From: Acanthosoma haemorrhoidale
Taxonomy: Eukaryota > Arthropoda > Insecta > Hemiptera > Acanthosomatidae
Direction: 5' to 3'
Assembly: GCA_930367205.1 (NCBI GenBank)
Contig: OV884011.1
Coordinates: forward strand, 138,049,437 to 138,113,436
DNA length: 64,000 bases
In this document: positions 1-8,699 of the stretch, one piece after another
Numbering within the stretch: the stretch's first letter is position 1
How the letters are laid out: each line of letters opens with the position of its first letter
Notes under the pieces: generated by a model
Database searches by the model: none
What the model was told of the DNA's origin: nothing
The model's input: only the letters and a program-made list of their open reading frames with translations
Program-made: the position numbers and the translations under genes

Positions 1-80
1 TCTCTAATTATAAGATTAGGGATGAGGGAAAAATAAAGGGATATTTGGGTTGAGCGGATCCTTGTACTAGGAGTACCTGC
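1..80 (-). mobile_element. 3' UTR end of a Jockey-like non-LTR retrotransposon (J1), cut by the window edge
   Basis: These bases closely match 37051-37133, where the same sequence is the 3' end of a Jockey-like element directly followed by a poly(A) tail on the minus strand. A shortened copy lies at 5160-5232 in the opposite orientation. No coding sequence is left in this copy. The right side ends where the poly(T) of another copy begins at 81. Confidence 0.6.
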
Positions 81-300
81 TTTTTTTTTTTTTTTCCCCT
101 CTTAGCTCTCAAACTTATAAAAATAGGATGTGGGAAAAATAAAAGAAAATTATTTTGGGCTAATGAGTGCCTTTCACTAAGGGGTGTCGCCCATTTGAAG
201 GATGTATGAGAAGGATATAGGGTGTGGAATGCCTGAAGGAGGCTGGTGGAATCAGGAAGGTAGTGAGAGTCTACCGAGGGTGGAGCCTAGGGGTACCTAT
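81..300 (-). mobile_element. Second, diverged J1-type 3' tail nested beside the first
   Basis: A run of 15 T (81-95) is followed by a diverged version of the J1 3' UTR start, then a GC-richer part ending in gagcctagggg, which resembles 37200-37230. This is what a minus-strand, 5'-truncated insertion with a poly(A) tail looks like. The sequences around its two ends (gagtacctgc and ggggtacctatc) are similar and may be a degraded target duplication. The right edge is approximate. Confidence 0.45.
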
Positions 301-1990
301 CTTTTTTTTATATAACTGAGGATGTATAAAAAATATTGATGAAATCAGATAATATGAGAACAGGAAATCGTTATTAATTATGGTGAACCCAAAGTTTGAG
401 ATTGGAAAAACGTATTAATGAGAAAAAAAAACATATTTATAAAGTGACTCATATTAACTTGTTCGCTTCATCCGTATGTCTTCATAAATGTAAGCTAGTT
501 GCATTGAATTTGTATCAAGGAGACAGCCATAAGTGAAATCCAGTTCCACCATCTGAGAAGAAGAAACGGGAGGGTTTTGTCTAAAACCTGCCTCATGACA
601 AAGAGTGTTTTAACAGATCGAGGCATGTGTGTAATGTAGATGTAAGCTGTAAATATTGTATATATGAGAGTGTAAATATTAAGTATAGTTTGTAAATTTA
701 AGTACATAGTATATATATAGTTCATAAAAAGAAAATGGATCCACACTAAAATGAACTGGTTTGTATAATTAATGGTTGTATAATATTTCTTGAATCATAT
801 GCTACGAGTTACTATACTTTTTTTTGTATCGTAATATTGTTTATATAAAACAGTTTAATAATCTAAATAGTTTTATCTATAGGGTAATAATATATTACGG
901 TAAAACCTTAAACTCTTGTTGAGTAATTGTAATTTAAACGTATTGAGTATCTCTTACTTTTATTAATACATATTCCTTTGTAATATAGTGTTTGTGTATA
1001 TAATAGAAGTAACTTTATCTGCATATATTTAGTACCTTTTATTTTATTAGTGGTTTAAAGTGGTAAATTGGTTTCGGACCAAGGTTCAATCATTATTATT
1101 ATTACCTCTTATACCAACAGTTGGAATATACTAATGCTAAATAGTGTAGTATTAGTATGATTCATTTTTATTATTACATCTTGCCTTGCAATAAAGAGGT
1201 TTGTTTGTAATTTAATTAATGGTAAATATTCATTTATTCTCCAACTAATATTGTTATATTTATTGATTGTTTTGGTTGCTTATTATTGCTCTTGTGTTTC
1301 TTTATTGCATGGGGTATCCATATTTATTAGACGTTTCACTGGTTAATAGTGTCCTAAGACTAGTTTACGTTTTATGATTACCTAGGTGAGCCTAGGTTCA
1401 ACGACCAACACTCTTTGACAGGTAGCCTTGTTTAGGTTAAGTTCGTTAGGGGTCGTAATCTTCTCAGTTTATTATTGGATCGATTGCCTTGGCGAAAGTT
1501 ATACGTTATAAAGTTTTTGAAACAAAGTTTATTTCCTTGATCATGAGGAAAGATGTTGTAGAAAATAACAATAGAAAAGTTGTATTCTTTGAAAATATCT
1601 TAGATAAAGACAAATTAGTCAAGTTAATAATAATCTGAAACAAAAATAAATATAGGTACGAGAGCCATAAAAGGAAAAATATTATTTCGTAGTTTGTACA
1701 TTCTACCAACCTTAAAATCCCCTCCCTCTCTCTTGTAACAGAAGGAGAGTGGGAGTTTATTTCGACATCCTCCCATACCATGACTGTATATGTATCATGG
1801 TTATATGTGTTATAATTTGTGCATTTTTGTAATTTATAATTAAGATATAAATATTTAATCTATATAAAATAACAGTAATAGAAAAAAATAGATGCATGAA
1901 AAAAATTTATGACTAATATTGTAATTGATATGATATTATATGCCATTTTGAACAATATTATACTTTATTAAAGTCTATTTTACTTATAAA
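301..1990. other. AT-rich stretch with no recognised gene
   Basis: Long A/T-rich sequence with scattered short open frames (for example 495-746 and 1506-1781 on the minus strand) that are low in complexity and match nothing I recognise. No RNA gene or repeat boundary was found. Confidence 0.6.
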
Positions 1991-1994
1991 TTTC

Positions 1995-3235
1995 TGAAAT
2001 TGCTCGTGGTATTGAGTTGCCAGTAGTTGAAGACCCGTAGGTCAGCTTTTCCTTGTTAGCAGGATATACTTTATTAGGAAAAGGCGTTCTGCATCGAATA
2101 TCAGACAGTCACACAGCAGAGGCTCCCATTTAAGATCATTTTGTCTACACTTACACATTGGGTTATTTACAAGTGAAAACGTATAGAGTTTTATTTTTTC
2201 CTTTTATCTCTAGCTCTATCTCTTATTGTAGGAAACACTCACAATCTCACTACATGAGTCTCATTCATGGCCACTTTTTTTGCAGTCTAATTAATATCCT
2301 ATTATTCCGACGTGTGCTTTAGCCCACACAATTGCGATTTTCTATCCAGTCTGTTGGATGTTATGCATTATGTTTTTGAAATATTGTATTTTAGTTATAT
2401 TACTTACCTGTGATTTTTAATCATATCTATAGACATCTGGATTTACGTATATATTATTGTTGTTGTTCCCCTAGTGATATGTTTTGACCAGCAATACACT
2501 TAAGTGATTTAAGAAAAAAAAAGTTAGCCTCAGTGTTGGAACACCAGTCTGTTAACTTTTACTGCTAAAAAGTATTCTGATTCTGAATTTTCTCCAGAAA
2601 AGCGCATCATACATTGTTTAGAATCTTACTTTCATCTGTAAAAATTGTATCTATCCATGTTGGTGTTGTACATACTACTATATTTACGTATATATTGGAT
2701 GTATATTTATCATCCAGGAATTCCTGCGTTTATCCCCTACTATAAAGTTATTGAATTCTGTAAATTTATAAGTGTGGAGCCGGCTTTTGTGGGTTTAATT
2801 CTGTCATGATCTCCAGTTTCTCATCAAGTTATGATTTTAGGTCCATAGGTATTCTATTTTCTAGCACAGAAGCTACCTCAAAAGAGATTGTCCTGTAGTC
2901 TTTAACAGTTTATCCTTAACAGTTTGAGGCGCTGCACCCTCTGTAATCTATTAATATAATATTTTTTGAGTGTTGGATAGTAGACTGTAGCAGGATGTCA
3001 TGAGTGGCAGTATCGCTCGACAATATATTGTTGATACGTTATCTGATGAAAGCCCCCATCACACCTTTGCTCTCTTACAACTAGTCTCTTGCCTCTGATG
3101 TAGACTTCAATATTTCTGGTCATTTTTGTTCTTGAAATTTGTAAAGTATTTGACTTCTTTGGGTTAAAGTCAATGTAATTTTTTTAGCTTCAGACACCTC
3201 ATTCATTAAATCACCACAGACTACAGGCTGGCATT
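1995..3235 (-). pseudogene. Decayed R1/Jockey-type ORF2 relic: RT end, RNase H, terminal zinc finger
   Basis: Read on the minus strand with frameshifts, this stretch keeps the order of domains at the end of a non-LTR retrotransposon ORF2. At about 3230-3050 is a segment like the part after the RT catalytic box (KMTRNIEVYIRGKRLVV). At about 2960-2850 is RLQRVQRLKLLRI, like the conserved LQRVQRLALLRI helix. At 2625-2639 TDESK recalls the RNase H TDGSK motif. At about 2156-2050 CKCRQNDLKWEPLLCDC recalls the C-terminal zinc finger (C-x2-C, E, CDC). Stops and frame changes are frequent throughout, so it is an old dead copy. Clade assignment (R1-like versus Jockey-like with RNase H) is inference; the motif order is what is seen. 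Confidence 0.55.
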
Positions 3236-3240
3236 AACAT

Positions 3241-3706
3241 ATCCATTTCTACTTAACATATCCTTTATATTTTTAATGATGGTAATTTAAAATTTTTCCC
3301 ATATTTCCTTATGTATTTTATATAAGTAGCGCTCGGGAATCTTACCTTGGTTTCCCTGATTAATGCTTTAAGGTAATTGGACTCTCAATAACCAATGGTT
3401 GGAGGCACTCTCCTCGTCATGGTTATTTCAACTTCTAATATAAGGCATTACTCGGACAGACGCGACTTTCAAACCATTTTTCTTGTCAATAGTTGGTTTA
3501 TTGTCATTGCAATCTATTAAAATAAATGATCTGGACACAAAAAAGGTATCCATAATTCACTTATACCGTTGGTTCTCTTATCAAACCAGGTTGTTGATTT
3601 CCATTAGAGCCTGTTCCTATTCCTTTAGTTGATACTTAAAAAATATTACTTTCATCACATAATTACGCGCCTATCAATAAAAGCGTGGGACTGCTTTGAT
3701 ATTTTA
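3241..3706. other. AT-rich spacer, nothing recognised
   Basis: No open frame, RNA gene or repeat was recognised between the R1-type relic and the J2 tail. Confidence 0.5.
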
Positions 3707-3712
3707 TTGAAT

Positions 3713-3990
3713 GTTTTTTTTATTAATAACAATCTTTATTGTTCAATAATTACAATCTGCCTTTTATAAGGCAATAATAATACAGATAAATGATCTCATT
3801 CATACCATATTTACAGCATCATTCACTCGCTCATTCATCCAATAGGACATGATTGGAGAAACTGGCCATTGCCAGGACTCCCACTGTCACGCGTTTATAG
3901 TAGGTCACCAGGCCACTCCGTTTCAGTCTCCGAGGAGGATTATAGGGATGAGTGGCGCAGTGCAATGACTGTGCTACAGGATTAGGGTGG
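3713..3990 (-). mobile_element. 5'-truncated J2 Jockey-like 3' tail
   Basis: The reverse complement matches the 3' ends of the plus-strand J2 copies (4685-5040 and 22355-22760): the shared blocks include AACCACCCTAATCC, GTGACAGTGGGAGTCC and GAATGAGCGAGTGAATGA. It ends in AATAAAGATTG and a short A tract (T run at 3714-3721 on the plus strand). TTGAAT flanks both sides (3707-3712 and 3991-3996) and may be the target duplication. Only non-coding tail and the last codons are present. Confidence 0.7.
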
Positions 3991-4054
3991 TTGAATATTA
4001 ACGAACGATAACTTCGTTAGAGAGAAAGAATTATAACATTGCCTACATCTTTAA

Positions 4055-5095
4055 GTTAGTGATAATAACTGCACCTCTGTTTCTATTCCCTACCCCCAAT
4101 ACCTTCTTGGCCACATTTGCTGTTGAAACTGCAGTCTTGTCATCCCACTCATACCCCAATATAGCATCCCATAACCTTCAAAACACCTTGATGAGATCGA
4201 ACATTGGTGCAACCAATGGCGGGTTAAAGTTAATGAAGCAAAATTTTCTCACATTACCTTCAGCCTCTGCCGCAAGTCTTGTCCACTAGTTCCTTTTAAT
4301 TCAATTCCACTCCCTGTATCCGAGAGACTTAGGTTTCCATCTCGACAAACAGCTGACCTGGGACCCACATACGAGGCTAAAAAGACAAGAACTAAACATA
4401 CGCTTTGGAAATTTGTACAGTCTACTTCAAAGGACATCCCATCTCTCAATAGAAAAAAAATTACTAATTTACAAAGTTATATTTAAGCCAATCTGGACAC
4501 GAAATAGAGCTATGGGGGACAGCAAAAAAGTCGAACATCAAGCTTATCCAATCCTTTCAATCAAATATCCTGAGAACAATAGTAAATGCCCCTTATTACG
4601 TCAGCAACAAAAACATCCATAACGATCTTACTATACCGTACATTCTCGAACTTATCCCTTCTAAGTTGATGAAACTCCATAGTAACCTATCCAACCACCC
4701 TAATCCCCAAGCACAGTAATTTCCCTGCACCACTCTTCCCCATAACCCTCCTCGGAGACTGCAGTGGTCTTTAAACGGAAGTGGCCTCGTGACCTGCTAT
4801 AAATACGTGACAGTGGGAGTCCTGACCAATCATATCCTGAGCGTATGTGGCTCTTGCGCTCTTGGTTAGTCTCCACTGGCTCGTATCCGGCGGTGGGGGA
4901 CTTTCCAAGACTTTTCACATTCGCATGCGAAAGAGGCGACAATTTGGAAGGTCTCTGGACTGTTTGTAAATACTGTCTGAATGAGCGAGTGAATGAAAAC
5001 TGTAAATTTGGTATGAATGGAAACATTTAACACAATTAATTATTTCCCAATGAAGTAGATTGTAATTTTATCATAATAAAGTTGTTTTATAATCA
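4055..5095 (+). pseudogene. J2 Jockey-like element, reverse transcriptase C-terminal half, dead
   Basis: This is the 3' part of a Jockey-like ORF2. The catalytic box, FADD in the relative at 21742-21753, reads FAVE here (4115-4126), so both catalytic aspartates are lost. Next come the post-catalytic segment (VNEAKFSHITFSLC in a shifted frame, about 4215-4265), the PLPVSERL block (about 4308-4335) and the C-terminal LLIYKVIFKPIW block (4455-4490). The 3' tail runs to AATAAAG near 5080. At least three frameshifts separate these blocks. The 5' side is truncated at about 4055. It lies head-to-head with the inverted J2 tail at 3713-3990. Confidence 0.75.
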
Positions 5096-5159
5096 AAATT
5101 TCTATTCCAGCATATAAAACATGCCAATCTTTGTATATATATGTTTGCAAGATTATAAT

Positions 5160-5232
5160 TATATTGTACCCAAATATCCCTTTATTTTCCCCTCATCTTT
5201 AATCTTATAATTAGAGAGCTAAGGAAAAAAAA
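5160..5232 (+). mobile_element. J1 3' tail with poly(A), plus strand
   Basis: About 55 bases are the reverse complement of window positions 1-58, ending TTAGAGAGCTAAGG followed by eight A residues. It is a very short 5'-truncated J1 insertion, opposite in orientation to the copy at the window start. Confidence 0.6.
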
Positions 5233-5879
5233 TATTATATTGTGGTTCTTGGATTACATCTATATCAACCTTAAATTGGTTTAATTAAATTATATAGTTA
5301 AAATTTGTAGTTGCTGGTTTTAACCTCTGTAGATTTTGTTGTGCACATGTAAGAGTACTGAAAACTGTGGCATTCATATTTCTTAATCTTGACTGTTTGA
5401 CAATACACTTTCGAGTGGCGAGATAACACGGACAGTTATTATCAGAAGCGGCATGGTTTGTGTTGACCTTCGTATAAATAGATTGCTCTGTCAGTTCAAT
5501 ACAATTAATGCAAATAAATGGATTGGGTGTGTATTTATTGCTACGTTAGCTCACACATAAACGAAATGTTATAGGAGAATCACAAGTTTTACCTCCGATT
5601 TATCTACAGCATTTCCTGTATCTCCGCACGTACAAGTTCTCTGTGATTCTGAATCTAACCAAAGACTATTTAATACGTTCTTCGTTTAGTAAATTTTGAC
5701 GTACTTCAGTATCGGCTTCAACTATAGCACATATTTTCATAAATACTTTATCTTTTCTTTTCCTTAATAAAATAATTCCTACCCAAAGATAGCTGTCCTA
5801 CACCAATAATTCCGAATTTTTCTCTTTTATTATTTGCCAAATATTATTTTCATTTACGTCTGGTGGTAAACCATGAATA
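5233..5879. other. AT-rich spacer, nothing recognised
   Basis: No coding or repeat signal was recognised up to the LTR-X copy that begins at 5885. Confidence 0.5.
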
Positions 5880-6249
5880 ATCATTGTTGTGCCCACGTCT
5901 TAATTACTAATAATAAAAAGGAAACAAACCGGTACCTTATACACTTCTCTCTCTCTCTGCACTGGCGCTTGCTGCTCTACTCAAAACCATGGTCTTCTCA
6001 TTCAACTACCTCTGCATCCCTCTCTCCTAACCTTGCCATGTTTTAGTCCGGCGTTATCAGACCCCATCATCTTCCTAGTGGGAATCTCTGCCTTCGTCTT
6101 GCTAAAACTAGCACCTCTCTGGTTCACACTCGCCTTTGGGATCCGGACGGTTTTTTCCTACCCTTTTTTTTTTTTTTTTTATTATTTGTTCCGGCATTTG
6201 TGCACCGCGGCCTCACTGAGACCTATTGTGCGCCGTCCATGTCTCTGTC

Positions 6250-6519
6250 CTAAATATGTGACAGGCCCACGGCCTTTGCAAATCTGAGGATACTGAATGG
6301 ATCGATCAGTTCACATAGTTTGGGGTCTACAATGCGATCACTACCAAAGTGAAAGTATCGCCTTCTAGCTAAGTTATCACAGTCACATATTATATGACGT
6401 GCCGTTTCTCCCTCTTTCTTGCAGAATCTGCAGATTGGTGATCCCACTATCCCACCATGATCAGTGCCTGCCGGTCCCCGGAGGGCCTCCCCGAGGCGGA
6501 CGCCGGGAGACAGCGCCAA
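6250..6519 (-). pseudogene. C-terminal zinc-finger tail of a reverse transcriptase ORF2 fragment
   Basis: The last part of this frame reads SPICRFCKKEGETARHIICD followed by CDNLARRR. This is the C-x2-C ... E-T-x2-H ... C-D-C pattern at the very end of R1/Jockey-type ORF2 proteins. It is preceded directly by sequence belonging to ORF1 in another frame, so the RT, endonuclease and RNase H domains have been removed by an internal deletion. The stop lies about 70 bases before the poly(A) tail, as expected for an ORF2 end. Confidence 0.7.
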
Positions 6520-7255
6520 ACCCAGGCCTCCCCATCACAGAGGGCCCAGACCTAGCGCGCCCCCCAGCCCCCACCACGGGGCCACCCCCCGCAGCCACCA
6601 CAGTCCTCGCCTTGGGGCCATCCTTTGGAGTTGGCAAATTCGTCGTAGCGATCCCCTTCGACTCCTCCACCTCGGGATCGCTCCTTGCCTCCTCCACCTT
6701 ATCAGCAGCCTTCCTCTCCTGTACTACTTTCGGCGGCTTCTTCTTATCCAACACCCTGAGAGCGACCTTAGTGAACCCATAATTCAGCATAAGCTTCCGC
6801 TTCTCAAGGTATTCCATACTAGTCTCTGGGGCAGACAGGATCGCAAAGAAGCCATGCTTCTCCACCTTGGTGCCCAGGAGTCTCCATAATCCAATATCAG
6901 GTACCCTAGAGTTTTGGGTTCTGATCCTCTTCATGAAATGTCCTTCCAGAGGCATTTCTCCTGTAATGAAGGTTCCTACCTTCACGGTTTTATGAACCTC
7001 CACCTTTCCTACACGGAGCTCCAGATCCCCACTGATTTTAAAATTGGGTACTATAGTCGACAACCAGTCCTTGGTCTCCTGGTTGTCGCAGACTATGACA
7101 CAGGCTCCCACATGTGGGTAAATTCCGCTGTATTCAGCCTGTGTCCCTTTCTCTTCTTCCAGCTGATCGACAAATTTCATCAGCTGGCCCTTCATTTCCT
7201 CGCAATTCTCCTTCGTCAGCTGAGTGGACGGATATCCACTAGGGATAATCGCCAC
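6461..7255 (-). CDS. ORF1-type protein of a non-LTR retrotransposon, DUF4780-like
   Basis: An open frame of 264 codons. Residues about 1-85 hold ACVIVCDNQETKDWL and PNFKISGDLELRVGKVE; residues about 85-170 hold MPLEGHFMKRIRTQNS, VPDIGLWRLL and KLMLNYGFTKVALRVLD. This pattern (Val-Pro, then a Trp-Arg pair, then a Tyr-Gly-Phe strand) is what I know from DUF4780 proteins, which in arthropods are common in retrotransposon ORF1. Residues from about 170 on are a low-complexity basic Lys/Glu then Gly/Pro/Arg-rich tail. The first Met shown is probably not the true start: coding-like sequence continues upstream in other frames (to about 7485) through frameshifts. The tail runs out of frame across the deletion junction near 6460-6520. 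Family name is from memory of motifs. Confidence 0.6.
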   Translation of the reverse strand: MAIIPSGYPSTQLTKENCEEMKGQLMKFVDQLEEEKGTQAEYSGIYPHVGACVIVCDNQETKDWLSTIVPNFKISGDLELRVGKVEVHKTVKVGTFITGEMPLEGHFMKRIRTQNSRVPDIGLWRLLGTKVEKHGFFAILSAPETSMEYLEKRKLMLNYGFTKVALRVLDKKKPPKVVQERKAADKVEEARSDPEVEESKGIATTNLPTPKDGPKARTVVAAGGGPVVGAGGRARSGPSVMGRPGFGAVSRRPPRGGPPGTGRH

Positions 7256-8521
7256 CCTGCTTCCTCCGGCAGCAATCGCGTAGGATGCAATACTAGCATC
7301 CCCAGGTCTCGCCTACATCCTTGGATGCAGCGTCCCTACCAGGCACCAAGCTCTCTGAATCCATTACCAGTCCGCTTACCTCCTCTACAAGCGTCGCAAG
7401 CGAGCTCATAGAGGCTTCGTCGTCCACTACCTCAGCGCCAAGGCCCCTGGGCTGAGTCCTCTCCGCTGATCAAGCTGACCAGCTCCTCCATATCCTCACT
7501 GTTGGTCAAAACATTAATTTTTGTTCCCACGAATGTGGGGGAAGTTACTCTGCAGGTACTGCTCCCTCTCCCTGCAGAGGGCATTTATTACAATGGGGTG
7601 CGCCTGGTGCCCCAAGGGGGTCGATTAGAGACAGTGCATTTTTATACACCCCCTGCCATTCGGCCACAGCTCGAGCTCCTCTACACTTGGCTTGGGTGTT
7701 TAGGAGATCTCCACATGGATTCCATGGGGAGATCCCGCCTCTGTCGTCCGCGAGTCTATCGGACTCCCCAGGGGGTACCACTTTGAGGTGACAGTAGGCG
7801 TTGGAAGGGATAGGTCAGACTGGGAGTTCACAAGCAGTGAGTAGGGCACTATTGCTTGATTCCTCCGCTACGAGTACAGGAGACCCCCGCACCTGTCTCC
7901 CTCTCTAGTCTTTCCATTACCCTACCCATTTTACCCCCCTCCTTCCTACCCTTAGATACCGAGTGTGAATTCGTGGTCATTCCAAGACCACATAAACTAC
8001 CTATAAACCTACCCTGTACCTCTTCTCCTGAACATAATTCGCTGTCAGGGCACATACCTATCAAAAAATGGGGTCAGATAGTAAAGCCGTCATGAAACGA
8101 TTGCCCAGGTTGTAAACTCAAACAACCCTCACTTTATCACCAGGGCTAGTGTAACCAGGCACCCCCCTCGTGACAACCCGACAATCATTCTCGGCTTGCA
8201 TTTTTTTAATTTGTTCGATAGAATATAAAGTGCCAAGGTGTTTACTAATTGCTGTTACTATCTTATTGCTAGATAAGGAACCGGTCTAAAAGAAAAATAA
8301 CACACCGCCTGCTATTCATTATTGTTATCAATCAATTGGTACCTACTTTTAGCTTCACCGGGTTTATTTTATTTTGTAATCATTTGTCTCTTCAGACTTA
8401 GTTCTTGGATCTTGAAGTTTTTGTAGTAATTTTAAAAATAGACTTGAAAATACTCACGTTTTTATTTCTGGATAAAACTCCATCTCTGTATGAAAACGGG
8501 GATGATAAGGCTGGGAGTAAT

Positions 8522-8689
8522 TTATTTCTTTACTTTCTCTAGTATTTCCAACTTCATAATGTTAAAAACGTTGGTAACCCCATCCATAGCGTCTTCGATG
8601 CAAACTTTAAGGTAGTTTCGCAGGTTCGTCCCTTTGGTAATCACTTGTTTCAGTAAATTTAAGTTCTCATGAAGCAGATCGGTCGCCAT
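8522..8689 (-). CDS. Unrecognised 55-residue ORF with a good start context
   Basis: The frame starts MATDLLHENLNLLKQVITKG and ends LEILEKVKK. It is amphipathic and Leu-rich, with a heptad-like pattern (L5, L6, L10, L12, L13), unlike the low-complexity frames typical of AT-rich DNA. The start sits in AACATGGCG, a good eukaryotic context. Near the end, GAGAAA|GTAAAG could serve as a 5' splice site, so this might be a first exon rather than a whole protein. It lies 330 bases right of LTR-X copy A and could also be a scrap of a retrotransposon ORF1. I do not recognise the family. Confidence 0.3.
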   Translation of the reverse strand: MATDLLHENLNLLKQVITKGTNLRNYLKVCIEDAMDGVTNVFNIMKLEILEKVKK

Positions 8690-8699
8690 GTTAAGCCGC

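Larger units (their letters stand above)
6166..7942 (-). mobile_element. Internally deleted non-LTR retrotransposon nested in LTR-X copy A
   Basis: The insert is bounded by an 11-bp direct repeat TTCCTACCCTT (6155-6165 and 7943-7953), taken from the LTR itself. A T run (6164-6180) marks a minus-strand poly(A) tail. In element orientation it holds a GC-rich 5' leader, a broken ORF1 start (MEELVSLISGEDSAQ near 7485), a DUF4780-like ORF, and then abruptly the C-terminal zinc-finger tail of a reverse transcriptase. Almost all of ORF2 is missing. Composition is much richer in G+C than the surroundings, consistent with recent arrival compared with the AT-rich host DNA. Confidence 0.8.
5885..8183 (+). 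mobile_element. Solo LTR of family LTR-X (copy A), interrupted by a nested element
   Basis: The outer pieces (5885-6165 and 7954-8183) together form an LTR-like unit starting TGTTGTGCCC and ending GACAACCCGACA, flanked by a perfect 5-bp duplication ATCAT (5880-5884 and 8184-8188). It shares its body with minus-strand copies at 18548-20010, 32211, 43906-44670 and 47077-47795, and its end with the copy at 59137. Without the 1777-bp insert and its duplicated target it is about 511 bp, shorter than the other copies, mainly on the U3 side. A five-base duplication with TG...CA ends fits Ty3/gypsy-type LTRs. No internal region follows, hence a solo LTR. Confidence 0.8.

Noticed and set aside
4845..5030. 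Plus frame and the overlapping minus frame 4700-5026
   Set aside because: Both are accidental frames in the non-coding 3' tail of the J2 element.
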